DNA of 64,000 nt from Datnioides undecimradiatus (GCA_008933995.1 WARS01000013.1:14387806-14451805), one strand, 5' to 3'. Positions 1-12,420 are shown, numbered from the stretch's first letter. Numbers and translations: made by a program. Notes: generated from the letters alone by a model not told the origin.

Positions 1-19
1 GTGTATGTCCCATGGACCA

Positions 20-135
20 GTAATCTGATTGTATCACACTGTATCACACATTGTACTGTATCATATTGCATTGTGGTGTATCATACTGTGTCATATCATG
101 TCTTATCATGTTACTGTATCACATTCAATTGCATT
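20..135. repeat. Degenerate short tandem repeat (TGTATCAYA-like)
   Basis: About ten imperfect units of a 9-11 bp word (TGTATCACAC, TGTATCATAT, TGTGTCATAT and similar) follow one another. This is the decayed remnant of a minisatellite. The open frame across it is a translation of the repeat, not a gene. Confidence 0.6.
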
Positions 136-1009
136 TGCATTTGTTTTTGTTTGTTTTTCACTGGATCCTATTATTTCTACAGTATTCTACCATGGTGTGT
201 AGAATCAGGATACATTGTGATGTTAAGTAGCCTTTGAGAGGAACAACAAAATGTCCCAACACGTTTTACACAAGACACAGAATTTCTCTTTTTTTTTAGA
301 TGTTTTAGATTTTAGTCAATAAATGAACACTAAATGATAATGTAAAAGACAGACAATTTTAACTAATTACTGTTTTAATGTAGTCTTATTCAGTGACTTG
401 CTTGTGTATTTGTAAGTACACAAAACAAATTCATTGACTAATTTCAGCAATAATTCCGCTAGGGTTATAACATTTCTTGTATTTATGCGCAACCATCATG
501 GTACAGTGGTGTATGTTGCTGCATGCATACTACACGGTGTGTGGACTGAGGCGCACAATGCAGTAAGTTCTAAAATCAAGTGAAACTGGTATACATAAAA
601 CATACAACAACATAAAACTAAAACTAAACAAAAAGGGGGTAAATTAAGTTGTAGCTCTGTTTTTGGTGTCAACACAGATGGATATAAAGGTTTACAGATA
701 TCTCGATGCTCTGTGATAGCTGAGTTTGCTGGCGCACTCAAGGGGCAAGAAAGTTCAGAAATTCACATTTACGTGCACTTTGACAACATACATGCAAGAG
801 CAGGTGGAGTGTACTCTGAAAACAGCTGACCCTTAAGTGAAAGGCAGTGCAAGATGGCGGAAAGTGAGAAACAAATGTGTGAGTGTGTGCATGCACGCAT
901 GTTCAGTATGTGTATTTACAAGAGCATTTGTGTGCGCTTGTGTGTGTGAGTGTGTGAGCTCCTGGGCTGTATTGGTATTTTGAAATGTGATTGACAGGGG
1001 AGAAGTCTA
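136..1009. other. Anonymous AT-rich spacer with interrupted TG tract
   Basis: I see no gene, recognisable transposon or regulatory-looking block. Around 880-960 there is a broken TGTG-rich stretch that is an old microsatellite. Confidence 0.5.
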
Positions 1010-1240
1010 TTAGGTGAGATTGTTAACAGAGTTGAGCCTGTTATCTGCTCCAGGCAGCCGTGAAAGGGGACGGCTGATTCACAAGGAAGCTATTGAGAAT
1101 TTCAAAGGTGTTGTCTGACTGATTTGGGCCCGGGCCCACGTCACACTGAGCCAACAAGCCGGGCTTGTTCTTGAATCCACGCTGATCAATGCGTTTTCAC
1201 ATTCTCCCTCCTTCGCTCTGTCTGTTTCTCTGCTGCTCTT
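1010..1240. promoter_or_regulatory. Candidate conserved non-coding block with GC palindrome
   Basis: Composition changes from AT-rich spacer to mixed sequence without low complexity. It holds the perfect 14-bp palindrome TGGGCCCGGGCCCA (1125-1138), the inverted pair CAAGCC/GGCTTG around 1156, and a CACGTCA word. Enhancer function is inferred from texture only. Confidence 0.3.
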
Positions 1241-2090
1241 TTTTCTCACTAAGTTTCTCTGCTCCTCACACTTCTTCAAGCATTTTAAGCCTCTTTTTGT
1301 TTCGACTTTGCTAACTTTGCATTTTCCTCAGTCTGTGATACAAATTGTGTCTTTTCCTCTGTGCTGCATTCTTCAATACACCAGAAACTTTGCTTATACT
1401 GAACACAACTTAATCCGCACAATTAGGCGTATAGAGACAACTAATCAAGCTATACTTTTGCACTGGCAAGCCCAAAAGCAAATAAAGTTAGCTGATTTGC
1501 TTACACTGTACTTCCCATTCTTGTTTTAGTGGCATGAATATTTTATATCCGTTTTGTTTATGTTGCTTGTGAGCATTAGTTGAACAGCCATCTCCACCCC
1601 ATGAATTTCTTTGAATACCAAATACAGTTAACAGAGTGAAAACTCTATTCTCAGTGGCTGAATAGGATCTAAGAAATTTGACTGCAGGGGCTGCAAACTC
1701 TTAGGCCTAATAGAAATATGGAAATAATAGTCAAGAAATGTGTGTGTGCCTGTGTAGTTTTGTCTCAGTCAGTTTGGTGCATGTGTGCGCAATGAACTCT
1801 GTTTGACCTTGGTTTTGATTCACCAAACATTGCCAAGGGGATGCAATGAATTTATGTGCATGTGTCTGTGTGTGTAAATGCTTGTGTGAATGTGTGTGTG
1901 GCAGCGTGCAAGGTTATCCATTGGCTAAGGCAAACAAAATATGACATCCAGCTCCACATCCTGTCCACAGCAGCTCAACATGTACACACACACGCAAACA
2001 CCAATGGGTTCATACATGTATCAAACACTTTAACACACAAACCATGCAACACGAAGGCCTGTGTGTGTTCCGAGCTGTGGGCAGGTCCCC
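1241..2090. other. Anonymous spacer with interrupted TG tract
   Basis: Nothing recognisable apart from interrupted TGTG sequence at about 1738-1755 and 1855-1905 and short CA runs near 1980-2035. Open frames here follow the microsatellite. Confidence 0.5.
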
Positions 2091-2094
2091 AGAG

Positions 2095-2290
2095 GCTGTC
2101 GGCTGGACTCACTGGGCCCGGCTTTAAGAGATGTGATTAACCAGTTCAGAGAGAGGTGAGGGGAGAAGCAGGAGGAGAGCCGCAGGGAACTGGTCCAATA
2201 GGAGCATTACCCAAAAGAGCTTCTACTTTGCTGATCCAGGAGGGTTTTTAACAAGCGGCAGTCTGGATGTCATTGCACGTGTTACGTAAA
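2095..2290. promoter_or_regulatory. Weak candidate conserved block
   Basis: This is mixed, purine-leaning sequence with TGTGATTAACC, a GGGCCCGG word near 2115, and the 8-bp inverted arms ACCAGTTC (2140-2147) and GAACTGGT (2187-2194). No coding potential is evident. The call is tentative. Confidence 0.22.
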
Positions 2291-3545
2291 ATGCAGATAG
2301 TAGCCCACCTACATGAAAATCCAATTTCAGATGTAATGCTTTGCTTTAAAAAGGAGAGCGCTGATACAAGACATCTTCAAAGAGCACAGACATTGTTGGG
2401 ATCCAATGACAAAACAGTGGTGGGTGGGTCCAGGGGCCAAATTGTGAAATGTCCACAGGAAAAATGGTGTTCTTTGACGTGAACCATGAGTCTAAATGAC
2501 TCAACAAAGGAAACACTGAACAGCTTGTGTGTGAAGGCCTACAGGTGCAGTGATTTATTGAAATGTATCTGCCATTTCTCTTCTTCCCTTCTGAATTCTC
2601 ACCTCTATCATTTCTCTCCTCACTTCAGCTGTGTTGTGGCTCCCTTTTTTTCATACAGTTCAAGCTGTGTAACTGTTTGTCCCTTCACAACTATCACGTG
2701 TCAAATAAATTGTATTTCATTCAATAAGAGTACGTTTGCTTCTCAGTCACACTAAAAATATAAAAGGAAAATAGCTGTATACATAGAGAGACCACATTTT
2801 ATAAACTATAGCAACCTATACAGTAAAGGATTATTTTTACATGTGCATTATGTCCTTCTATTTATCTGTAAATAGCTGCTACTCTTAAGCATCTGAAAAA
2901 GAAACAATCATATCATCCTATCTGACAGCATTTATGGACGTGATTCCATATAAACAGTTTTCTTTTCAGTCGTTTCAAGAGTATATACAAGAAGAACATA
3001 ACTTCAATCAGCAACATCTCTGCTTTGCTCTATCACACATTGGACCTTGTCTCACAGCTCAGCCTTGAAAACCATGGCTCAACCATTTAACTTGCAAGGC
3101 TGAAAGAGGCTGTAAAAATAATCTAATCTAATTAAGGTTACAGGAAAGTCTTTTGTAATATAAACAAATTAAATCTAAAATGGAAACAAGCACAGTAAAC
3201 AAAGTAAAGCATGATCCATCCATATGTGCAAATAATATAACAACAATAGCAACAAAGGTTTCCTGCTCTGCTTGTAGGCATCAAACCATGAAGGTATTAG
3301 CTGAACCAAATGTCAGTCCGGGATGAGACTTCAGTGTCCATAGAGCCATTAGCGGAAGTCAGCACACTGCTGTTGAATATTTGGAGAAACAACCACTCAT
3401 TTAACATAGCACACACCAATTCTTCTTTTAAAGGAAGAGAAGAAAAGGATCCATATATTCCACTGTTTATGTTGTTTATTACTAGGCAGGGCAATTAAAA
3501 TAATGTGTTTCCTTAAGTTCCATTCAAATTACAGTGATTGGTAGA
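2291..3545. other. Anonymous AT-rich spacer
   Basis: I see no gene, known repeat or regulatory-looking block. Runs of A/T and short unrelated open frames dominate. Confidence 0.5.
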
Positions 3546-3551
3546 CACTCC

Positions 3552-3766
3552 TACCAAGTAAATGGGTAAATGGTATATAGACTGCACTTACATCGTGCCT
3601 GAAAGCAGTTCAAAGTACTTTACAGCACTTTACAATGCCTTACAATCACCCACTCACACCAGTCGTGGAGGAATTGCAAAATGCGGCTCTGGGTCTTGGG
3701 GTGTAATGTCTCGCTTGACGACGCTTCAAGACTTGGACATGTTGGCTGCAGTACAGGGCAGGGTGC
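3552..3766. repeat. Degraded copy of a common teleost interspersed repeat
   Basis: The order of words matches a dispersed fish repeat I know: 'aaatgg..atatagactgcactta', then 'caaagtactttacag', then 'caatcacccactcacacc', then 'ggtcttggggtgtaatgtctcgc', then 'gacttggacatgttggctgcag'. The family version reads as a tract about overlapping 'caaagcgctttacac', 'cacccattcacac' and 'cttgcccaaggacacttcgacatg'. The copy is strongly diverged and lacks the usual 3' part. Family assignment is from memory. Confidence 0.6.
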
Positions 3767-3769
3767 GTT

Positions 3770-5210
3770 TGTTTTAGTTTCAGCTGTAGTTAACACAGAT
3801 GGTAGGTACATAAGCGAAAAATATACACAAGACTGTCTATTAACCTTTTAAAACTCAGTATAAATGGTACGGCATGAATACACTTACAGATTAGGGGTTG
3901 AGTCAGGTTCAGTCAAACTGTTCAGGTCTGTCACCATATTAATAGTAATAATTTATTGTGTTTATTCTTCACTGACTCGCAGAAATTAAATTGGAACATA
4001 ATGACTAATGAATTTCTGGCAGCACAGCTTTTGTGTTCTACATCACTTGAGTAACCTGCACTTGATCAAAACATTTCCTGAAAGCAGACTAATAAATTGT
4101 ATAGGAAATAGGAACTACAAGTGATTAGGCATTGTTCCTCAATGGCTTTACACATACAGCTACCAGTACGCCTTTCCTCCCTGATGCTGGCAACTCATAC
4201 GGCACAATCGCCACACTAGCAATTTTCTCACTCTATTGAAAATGTGGCCCAAAGAGTTTCCGCATCTGTTCTTTGATTGCTCCCCTACTGCTTCACTCAG
4301 CGGCTGGCCAGGTGATTTGTTTCTCTCTGTGATTCACAAACAAGCATGAAGAAATTGTTGGGGGAAGTACACTTACCTTACTTTCACTAGAGGGACGCAA
4401 AAATATTTCTCTCACTTTTTGGTGAACTTACTGTTGGAGTTTTGGGCGTCATTCATTTAATTCAGTTCAGCCCAATTAAATCTCATTTGTGTAATTCCAA
4501 ATAAGCAGCTTGCAGCATTTTCTTTGCGTGGCACCAACAGTGCAAATAGTGTTGGCCTATACGTTTCATACCAATACAGTGAGTTTTAGAATGATATGGA
4601 GAATTGTATTTGATATTCTGGGTTTGTTAATCTACATCCTGGCTTTCAAATAATTAGGTTTAGATAACATGTTGCTCTGAATTTGTTCACAACCTGTCAG
4701 GTTGTCTGACTGCTCATTTGCTTGCCCCGCTGTGCTCTGTTGTAAAGCTGTGTCTTGCAGTGTCAGTCTATGTTATAATTACCAGAAGGAATGATTGCCA
4801 AAACTGCAAAAATATGATCCGATTTGTCTGTACAGCAGCAAAATATTGATATTATGTGGAAAAACAACCTGTTGGTCAAAATCAGTTAAGAATAACAAAA
4901 ATAAAGTCAAAAAATGGCGCTAAATTGACTTCTTTGTAGAATTCTGTTAACCACTATATACTGTCTTCAGTGTAGCTGTCTCTAACCCATTGGTGTTAAA
5001 AGCAGTCTTTCATTGTCTTATTTCACCTTGCTGTACTACATGCATCATATGGCGCTCTGCAGCATTGTGGTGCCTGTGTGTTTTAAAGTGAAGTTGAATG
5101 CTTACTTGAGCAAACGCTCAATGCAATCAGATCCTATAACTAGGCCAACAGGTGAAAAGAAACACACAGACAGTTGCATAAGTGACTTTAAACTCCTGTG
5201 TTGATTCTTG
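3770..5210. other. Anonymous spacer
   Basis: No gene or recognisable repeat. The sequence is AT-rich and not low in complexity. The part around 4250-4400 is slightly more mixed but has no feature strong enough to call. Confidence 0.5.
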
Positions 5211-5214
5211 CTTT

Positions 5215-5500
5215 ATGAGTGCTGATTTCCTCAGAGGCGCCGGGTAGATGAAAACATCAAGGTGTGAAATAAATAAGACATGATGGGAAGTGTGTAAATA
5301 CTGCATTCTCTCGACCTCCCCACACACGCTCCCCTGCACGAGCGCAGCATGTCCCCGGGATGAAAGTGGTAACTGGCATCTGAGATAAGCAAATGCCTTT
5401 GAGCTGCGTCCCTCACATCCGCGCAGATGCATTATTGATCGTGACTCCTCATAGTATGGGGATTTTACCCCAGCTAGCAGATGCCCCTCGGTGAGCATCA
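5215..5500. promoter_or_regulatory. Candidate conserved non-coding block
   Basis: This is a GC-richer block in AT-rich surroundings, with E-box (CAGATG) and GATA words (GAGATAAG near 5380), a homeodomain-like ATTATTGATC and a small inverted pair TGGGG/CCCCA around 5457-5473. It shows no splice-bounded open frame. Conservation is inferred. Confidence 0.3.
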
Positions 5501-5894
5501 TCAGATGAGCTACTGGTTGCGTTTAATTTCTGTAAGACACTCCCTGCCTTCTCTCTGTTTTCACTTTTTTTAATTGATCTAAGAATTACTGAACAGAGGA
5601 AGGCAATGGGTGAGACCATGTAGAGGCTTTGCAGTTTTCCAGTTGCATATAGATCCATGATAAATATAATATAAAGCAGTCGCTGGTTGGTCAGTAATCA
5701 ATCACCCAGATGTGCAGAAACACTGTTTACTGCTGTATGGGATTAAAGACACATTTTGATGTGGAGACATGCCCAGCAGGAATGCATAGAAGACATCATA
5801 AGGTCCAGTAGGTTTTTATATAAATAACATCTGCAACAACAAAAGATTTCTTAGAGACGCCAACTTTGCATGTTACGAATTTTTCATTTAAATG
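5501..5894. other. Anonymous AT-rich spacer
   Basis: Nothing identifiable. The last part, 5800-5894, may be a diverged upstream extension of the repeat that follows. Confidence 0.4.
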
Positions 5895-6280
5895 GGAAGA
5901 TTGATACTATTCTGTTGAACTGTTGGTTCACTTAGCTTAGCATGAAAACTGGAAGCTGAGGGGAACCGGGTAGCGTCGCTGGGTCTGGCTAATCTACTAC
6001 AAATCTGCAAACAGTGCCTCTACAGCTCACCAGTTAACATGTTATATTATTTTCATTGACCTATACAAAATGTAAAAAGTGTATAAATGTTTTTACAAGG
6101 AATTTTGTGGTGGATTATTTCTTGGAGTCGGAGTACCTATTTCCTGGAGTCTCTGTTGGTTGTCTGGCAGACTCACGACGCAGAGAAGCGCTAATCTAAG
6201 AGTGGTATTGTTCTCCTCAACGCACTCAAGGCAAGAAGGAGAAGAAAGTAGATTTCCAAAATGTTGAACTATTCCTTTAA
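5895..6280. repeat. Copy of a widespread percomorph interspersed repeat
   Basis: Diagnostic words of a well-known fish repeat occur in the correct order: 'cttagcttagcat' then 'aaaactggaagc' (5935-5955), 'cctctacagctcaccagtt' (6016-6034), 'tggattatttcttggagtc' (6111-6129), 'tcctggagtctctgttggtt' (6141-6160), 'gaagaaagtagatttcc' and the terminal 'aaaatgttgaactattccttt' region (6258-6278). The copy is near full length for the part I remember and carries no coding sequence. I recall the family but not its Repbase name or class. Confidence 0.8.
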
Positions 6281-6321
6281 TTTAGCAATTAAACAATCCA
6301 AACTAAAAAATAACTAAATCC

Positions 6322-6520
6322 CTACATTGCTGGGTTTTTTTTGTTTTTTTGTTTTTTGTTGTTAACTGGCTTGTCCTTTTGCCTTTTAATTGCTGGGTTT
6401 GAATTGTAGTTAATTATGTTCCGTTCTCTCTCACTACCTCCCTCTCTCTCTCACACACAAATGCACACACAAGCACACATCTCTCTCCCTCTGTGTGTAT
6501 TTGTGTGTGGGGAGGGTCTC
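6322..6520. repeat. Poly-T tract followed by CT/CA/TG low-complexity DNA
   Basis: T-runs broken by G (6336-6362) lead, after unique sequence, to CTCTCT and CACACA runs (6425-6480) and then TGTGTATTTGTGTGTGGGG (6496-6516). CA and TG runs lie on the same strand, so a loose stem could form between them. Confidence 0.6.
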
Positions 6521-7590
6521 AGTTTGCAGGTTGAGAGTACTTCATTGCCATGGTCTCCCTGTGCTAGAAAGGCTGAATTTGCCTGTTCTCGTTAGCTTGG
6601 TTAAATAGTCTTGGCGATGCTTTAATTAGTGTGAAGAGATCAATGATGTATAAAGGAGGGAGGAGGTTTTAGGTTAACTCCTTACTGCCCATTGTGGTTC
6701 AACATCATCTTGAATTAAAACAGAATGAACATTGTGAGTGCCTTTTGTCAACAACCCTGAATTAGTCAGCATGTCGTAAACTCAGAAAAACCAGATCAAC
6801 TACACACTCCAATTTCAGTTCAAGTACAGTACTTTTTTTTAAAAATTACAACATTTATGGTTTAGTCTTTTCAACGCCTGAAGGTAGCATTAGCGATAAC
6901 AAGACAATGACTCATAGCTTTATGAATAGACTCTAAATGCTGCTTGTCTGGCCTTGGTGGAGTTCAAGAGACACTAAAAAAACCATAGCTGGTAGAGCTC
7001 GTGGTGCTTTTCACAGGACCACTGACACTCTTAAAAGGACTAATTAATTATAAATAAATGGCAGGAGACATTAAAGAAATGTGTACAGGTGTAATAAATT
7101 TAAATAGTGACAGTATAAAAATGTTACATAGTAATCTTGGTAATGCCATTAACTGTCCAACAGAGGTGCCAGATGTTTGAATCAGTAATGCATGTTGAGT
7201 GAATGAATGAGTTACATTGTAGCAGTTTCCACAGAAGTGAGATGATCGATATTTGAATTGCTGTGAATGACTTAAAGACCACTGACTAATTCTAAAGAAT
7301 TAAACCATGAGACATTTACGGAAATAAAATTATGCACAATGGTGTTATTGTTATTACTACCCAAAATATTGTTTATTTGTATCAGCTTTGCTCTCAGTAT
7401 TCTTCTTCTTTTTCTTCTTCTTTTTAACTTTTGATAAAATCATAAAGTGTAAAAATGTAAAGCAGTGCTACACTAACAGTTCAGATATGTATTAACATTG
7501 ACATATTCGTTTTTAAAATTTTAAAAAATGGTAAAAATGCGCAGAAAAATGCGCTTTCGTTACTCTGAGTTTAACTAAATCCATTCTTCC
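6521..7590. other. Anonymous AT-rich spacer
   Basis: No gene or recognisable repeat. A pyrimidine TTCTTCTTC tract sits near 7401-7425. Confidence 0.5.
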
Positions 7591-7594
7591 TCCA

Positions 7595-7965
7595 CAGAGC
7601 CTATTCACCAGATCCTCATCTCAAACTTTCTGCTTACTACCCCAATACTGGACTCCTTCTTCTTCCCTGTCTTATCCCCTCCTGTAGCCCTGCTCCTTCT
7701 CCTGCACTCTTATCTGGGCCAGAGTCCCCCCCACCCTGAAGCTTGTTGCTATCTCTAGCAGTCGGGGTAATCCACTCCTCCCTATGTGTCTGATGCCTGC
7801 TCCACTCAGCGGAGCCCAGGATTATCTCCCCACAGCCCCTACGGCCCAGTGCCACAGCTAAAGGGGAACCCGGCACACTTGCTGCTAAGGCTGGTTAGCC
7901 AGATCCCTCCAAGACAGCCGAAGTTGGCATTCGCTGTTTTTGTTTTACTGTCTGGGTGGACTGAT
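7595..7965. promoter_or_regulatory. Candidate conserved non-coding block
   Basis: This is a GC-richer, pyrimidine-leaning block with CTTATCTGGG (GATA-like, near 7709) and GGGTAATCCACTCC (K50 homeodomain-like TAATCC, near 7765). Open frames on both strands are proline- and serine-rich without domain resemblance. Enhancer identity is inferred. Confidence 0.3.
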
Positions 7966-8870
7966 GAGTAAAGGGAGGGAAAAACAGTGAATGCATGCAC
8001 AAGTACACATGCAACAGTATTCATATGAGTATGTCTTGATTGATGAGAAGTGACACAGCTGTTTCAGATCGAATCCATCATCATTGTGCTGCACATGTGA
8101 AATTAGCAAATCAGCCTCAGCTGATGGGAGACCATAAAACTCCCAGCCAAAAATAATCCAGTTAACGATAAAAAAAAAATGTTAAATATGTTCAGAAAAC
8201 TCCCTGACTGAAAAAAGGTGGTCCTTTTTCCATATGTGTAACATTTAAATGTTATTACTTGTTAATGTCTATGCAAAAATGATCCACTTACACTTAATAA
8301 ATACAGTAAATGCCTTCAGTTTCTCTGTCAAATACAAATTCAAGGATTTGGCGCGGGGGGAGTCCTGCAGGTTTTGGTTTGAATATTTCCCTGTACAATA
8401 TTAACAGTATGTGCAACATAATACTTGTAGATATATTACAACATATAATATTCTCAGCACAAACTCATCAACATTGAATATTTCTCCACTCTTTTTCTGC
8501 TTGAATATGATATCATCTACCTTAGTTCCAGTTTATCAGCCAGGCTCAATGCCACAGAGAAGCATTATGTTTGTCACCAAGGTAATGTGGCTCTCACATT
8601 GCAAAATGGCCTCTATACTGCACAATTGCATTTTTATACAATGTCATTTTATGTAACCGTAAATGATGGAGCCATAAATTCAGCCTGAATGGTTGAGCTT
8701 GTGAATTATAGTAGTAATTATTACGAGAGTGTATAATGTTATGTGCATAACCATAGGTTCTGAAGTGAGAAAAGAGGGAAAGTAGTCCTGCACTGGTGCA
8801 GTTTTAGCTTATAGGCTGCAGTAGATTCACAGTCCATTCTGGGCTATATCTGATTTCTAATCCATATATT
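7966..8870. other. Anonymous AT-rich spacer
   Basis: Nothing identifiable. A short G-rich word, GGCGCGGGGGGAG, occurs at 8350. Confidence 0.5.
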
Positions 8871-8879
8871 CCACTCGCT

Positions 8880-9325
8880 GCTTTCTTATTCAACTCCTTC
8901 TCCCCAAGACACTTTCCCATCCAATTTTCTGTCTTTCTCTCCCATACGCTCCTTTCTCCCTTCCCCTCCCACCCTTCACTGTTCAGTTTAGATTCGGGGA
9001 TGGAAAGCTTCATAAACAATTTTCTCTCCTTGCAGTTGAGCCACTTTTACCCAGGCACTGTGTGAACGCCATGCCAATTTCCTGAATCCATACTTCACAG
9101 CCACCCCTTACTCCCCCCTACTTTCTTCCTTTCTCACTCCTCACTCCCTCTGTCCATCGAAACAATGTCCATGTCAAGACAATTATACCCACTCTCTGCC
9201 ACACACACTAACTCGCTGTGTTTACCACCGAAGGGCTGGTGGCAGCAAAGCAATTTCCTCCTGATGTGAATGCTGTATCTCTCTCTCTCTCTCTCTCTCC
9301 CTCCATCTCTCTCTCAAATTCACAG
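8880..9325. repeat. Pyrimidine-rich tract with (CT)n
   Basis: A long C/T-biased segment ends in a CT microsatellite (about 9278-9316, TCTCTCTC interrupted by CCATC). The mirrored open frames across it are low-complexity translations, e.g. SLSLSLSPS. Confidence 0.6.
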
Positions 9326-9329
9326 TCTC

Positions 9330-9660
9330 TCATGGCTCCTCCAGCCCTGCAGACATCTGATCTCATAAGCGATATATCTGCCGTTATAGCCACTGGCACC
9401 TCCTTGCATCCGGCCACCAGCTCTGCCAGTGCTGGTTATTTCTGCTGGGAGGTGGCAGAAACGTGACAGGCACAGCAGCAGCACAAACCGATGGCCGCCA
9501 GCTCCGCGCTCTAGGTTCCGTGTGTGTTGAGATTATCACCAAACCTGCGGGCCCTACCGACTCCACTCTGTGGCCGCTCTCTGTCTCTCTCAACATGTGG
9601 CCATCTTGGTTTCACAAGTCACATACATTCTCCTCGCCCCTCCACTCCGGGCCTAGTTAC
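9330..9660. promoter_or_regulatory. Candidate GC-rich conserved block
   Basis: The sequence is mixed and CpG-containing, unlike its flanks, with TCTGCCA/TGGCAGA inverted arms near 9423-9463. Three overlapping open frames exist, but none has a recognisable domain or convincing splice sites. Confidence 0.28.
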
Positions 9661-9989
9661 AGCAAAGAACAGCTTCAGTCACAACTTTATGACACCGTCC
9701 ATCATGGCTGTGTGTTGTGTATCCTCTCCGGGCAGACTCTGCCTTGTAGCCACTGTGCACTTAGAATAGGTGGATACAGGACATGATTTAGCCCGGTAGA
9801 GATGAGAGAATATTAAAAAGTAAAGAGGTTAGAAGCTATGGCCTCCCTGCAGTGTATGAAGGCTTATGACAGTGCCATGCAAACACATACACAGGGACCA
9901 AGTGATGCTTTAAGGTATAAACACACAAATGCAGAAGCACCAATGTGCATGTACACAGTCCAGTAAATTTCCTAGCTTGTCCATGAGGA

Positions 9990-9990
<1 letters not shown>

Positions 9991-10041
<51 letters not shown>
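9991..10041. repeat. (TG)n microsatellite, about 25 units
   Basis: This is the longest uninterrupted dinucleotide tract in the window. The minus-strand frame reading Thr-His repeats across it is an artefact. Confidence 0.98.
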
Positions 10042-10042
<1 letters not shown>

Positions 10043-10480
10043 GGACATTGGACCAAATAGGGCAACAGAGGTTAAATACAGGGAGTCCTGTCAAACAAAG
10101 GGGAATATAGTCCTTGTCTGTTTGCTGCAGAACATTGTGGATGCTGTTAATAAGTGAATTATACTGCTATACTGTATATACTATACTGTAATATTATAAA
10201 ATATTACAAAGCATATAACCATAAAGAAACTCAACTTTCTTCTCTTAACAGTACAACATGCTAAAATGAGTGTGCAGTTTTCTAACTGACATAGTTTTTG
10301 TGATCCTCACATTAATATTACTCATTTTTACTTTTTATAATCTCTTCGAAATGTTTTAATTTTTTTTCTGGGTGTAAGTTATTTTTCCTAATTGTAGTTG
10401 TTGTTGCGTTTCATTCTTTAAACTCTACGTCTAAACTGCAGATGAGAAGAGGAGCACAGGGAGCAACAACCCAATCTCAG
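10042..10480. other. Anonymous AT-rich spacer with cryptic ATACTGTA repeats
   Basis: The part from 10158 to 10206 has overlapping copies of ATACTGTA/ATACTATA. The rest shows nothing identifiable. Confidence 0.5.
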
Positions 10481-10484
10481 ACAC

Positions 10485-10745
10485 TGTGTCCATGTTAGCG
10501 GTGTGTTTGCACGGCGAAGCTTGTGGTCTGCAAATGAGTTTGATCTCGGCTGACAGCTCCTGAGAATTCCTCATGCTTGGGTCACATGCATTTTCCTCAG
10601 GGCTATCCCAGGCGGCGGCAGGAAGTATTTGTGATTCATGCTCTAATCTCCCCCTTCACAGATGTCATATTGAGAACCCGAATTGGGCTCAAGCATATCT
10701 TGGTGCAGCTTTTCGATGATGCATTTGCACTGGTAACTTTACATC
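10485..10745. promoter_or_regulatory. Candidate conserved non-coding block
   Basis: This mixed-composition block carries CTGCAAATGAG (POU-like), CTGACAGCTCC (MEIS/TGIF-like CTGACAG), CTCTAATC and GATGATGCATTTGCA. No long frame crosses it. Conservation is inferred from texture and motif content. Confidence 0.35.
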
Positions 10746-11135
10746 TCGCACAACCAAATGAAAATGAAACCAGCAAACTTAAATAACCATTATGACAGCA
10801 TATATATGGACATTATTTACTTTTTTAATTGTATTCCTTGTGTTCCTGTATGTTCCTCTCTCTTTGCTATCCTAATCTTCAAGTGTGGACATTTTATGCA
10901 CCCTTGATGATCCAGAGATCATCAGAGCAACATTGAGTTGTTGTAATGAAAATAAAGAAAATTAATAAGAAAATAAGGTAAATTAAATGCTGAAAAGAAT
11001 TATCTGTTACGAGTATGAGGTAAGTATCAACCAGTGTGTTATTGATTCCAACTGGGATACTGCAAGTGTAATATAGGATCACTTAATGATGTTTAGTGCA
11101 TGTTCAATCAGGAAGCTTTAAATCCTTAAATCTTT
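10746..11135. other. Anonymous AT-rich spacer
   Basis: I see nothing identifiable in this AT-rich stretch. Confidence 0.5.
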
Positions 11136-11139
11136 TGGC

Positions 11140-11760
11140 CCTGCATCTAATCAGTTAAGCTGCATCTCTTGGCTTCTCTCCATAAATATCCATCCTTTGT
11201 CGGTCAGTTTAAATTTCAAGAGGCACCTCTATCTGGGTTTGTATCATCCAATCATGTAAGCTTGAAACTGTCAGCTTTTTCCCCCCAAACAGAAGCCAAT
11301 CACCAATCAGTGCACTCTTTATTTTCCCACATTGGCTGCTTCTGCTGCTCTTGCTACTTTTGAAATGTCACCATTTACCTCTAACTAAAACTGCTGCCAA
11401 GGCTCTTATTTGGCAGCAAAGGTCCGCCCATGTTGCTTTAAAAAGGTTCTGTAAAGGAAATAAATATGCTGCCATCATCCTGCTTCTGCTGTCAGCTCTG
11501 CTGCTCCTTCAGCCATTCGTTATAACCTTTACATGGCATCACTTCAACTGCAAAATCACTCTCACCGTTGAGACCTGTAGCACCTCCTTCTTAAGGGGTG
11601 TCATCACATGTAACGCTGAGTGTCTTTGCCAGAAGATCCAGTCTTTGCATTACTTTAAGTGTTACATCTTTTTCAGTGTGAGAACTGAAATGTATCACCA
11701 CACATCTAAAGGTTTCTTACATTTGTTATGTTATTTTTTTATACTTCTGTCTGTTTAGAT
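11140..11760. repeat. Possible old dispersed-repeat copy (related to 12725-12910)
   Basis: The words AATCACCAATCAG (11299) and CAAGGCTC (11398) recur with almost the same spacing at 12759 and 12863, which suggests two diverged copies of one element. The longest forward frame (11351-11758, 135 codons) is Leu- and Cys-rich with a hydrophobic stretch but matches nothing I recognise, and I do not call it a gene. Confidence 0.25.
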
Positions 11761-12155
11761 GCAATCAGGATGATAATGACTACCCCTAACCCAATATGGG
11801 AGGGGGCCTATTCACTGTTAGCAAAATGACAGAATGTGTACTCTTTGTTTAACCTACCATCTCTCACGAACAGGTAGGCTGTGGTCTGTGTCTGAACACC
11901 ATCATATGCCAACATGGACTCAAAACCAATTTATGAATAGAATAAATATATATATATATCATTATGTAATGATTATATAATACTTTGACAGAGAATCTCT
12001 ATTTTTAAAAGTGCATTACATGTATCCAGTTCCACTGATAAAAGTGTCGACCAACAACTTGCAACAAATACAGCTTATGATACAGGAACATGCTTGTCAA
12101 TCATAATTCAGTTGTAAAGGTTGCCATACTATTGCTGCCCAAACAATAATAACAA
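11761..12155. other. Anonymous AT-rich spacer
   Basis: Only a short (TA)n run (11947-11959) stands out. Confidence 0.5.
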
Positions 12156-12159
12156 TATC

Positions 12160-12420
12160 TGATGCGACAGTGGTCCCACATCCTGCATCATATTGGAAAC
12201 CTCAGCCACACTTGCTACTTTAATCATCTTGATAACTCACTCTCATCATGCACATTGTTGGTGGTGGTTTCACTGGTCCTTCATCAGCCAGTTGGCAACG
12301 AGGGACCTTCATCAGGCAGCTGGTGGCACTGGCGGCACAACAGTCAGCAGCACATGTTGTGTGACTGTGTTCCTCTGACTTTGTTGTCAGAAGTTGTATG
12401 CTTCTGCCTCTTCACCTGCT
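12160..12420. other. GC-richer segment with imperfect direct repeat
   Basis: TCCTTCATCAGCCAGTTGG (12277-12295) and ACCTTCATCAGGCAGCTGG (12305-12323) match at 16 of 19 positions, 28 bp apart. The segment may be part of an old mobile element or a small internal duplication. Its function is unknown. Confidence 0.35.

Noticed and set aside
5013-5501. Overlapping frames near 5.1-5.5 kb as a gene
   Set aside because: They lie on opposite strands over the same bases and have no domain. The block is better explained as a candidate CNE.
9836-10048. Minus-strand frame beginning MSNTHTHTHT
   Set aside because: It is a translation of the (TG)n microsatellite with no domain.
11351-11758. 135-codon frame with a Leu-rich hydrophobic stretch
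   Set aside because: No recognisable family, no splice or promoter context, and it lies in a possible old repeat.
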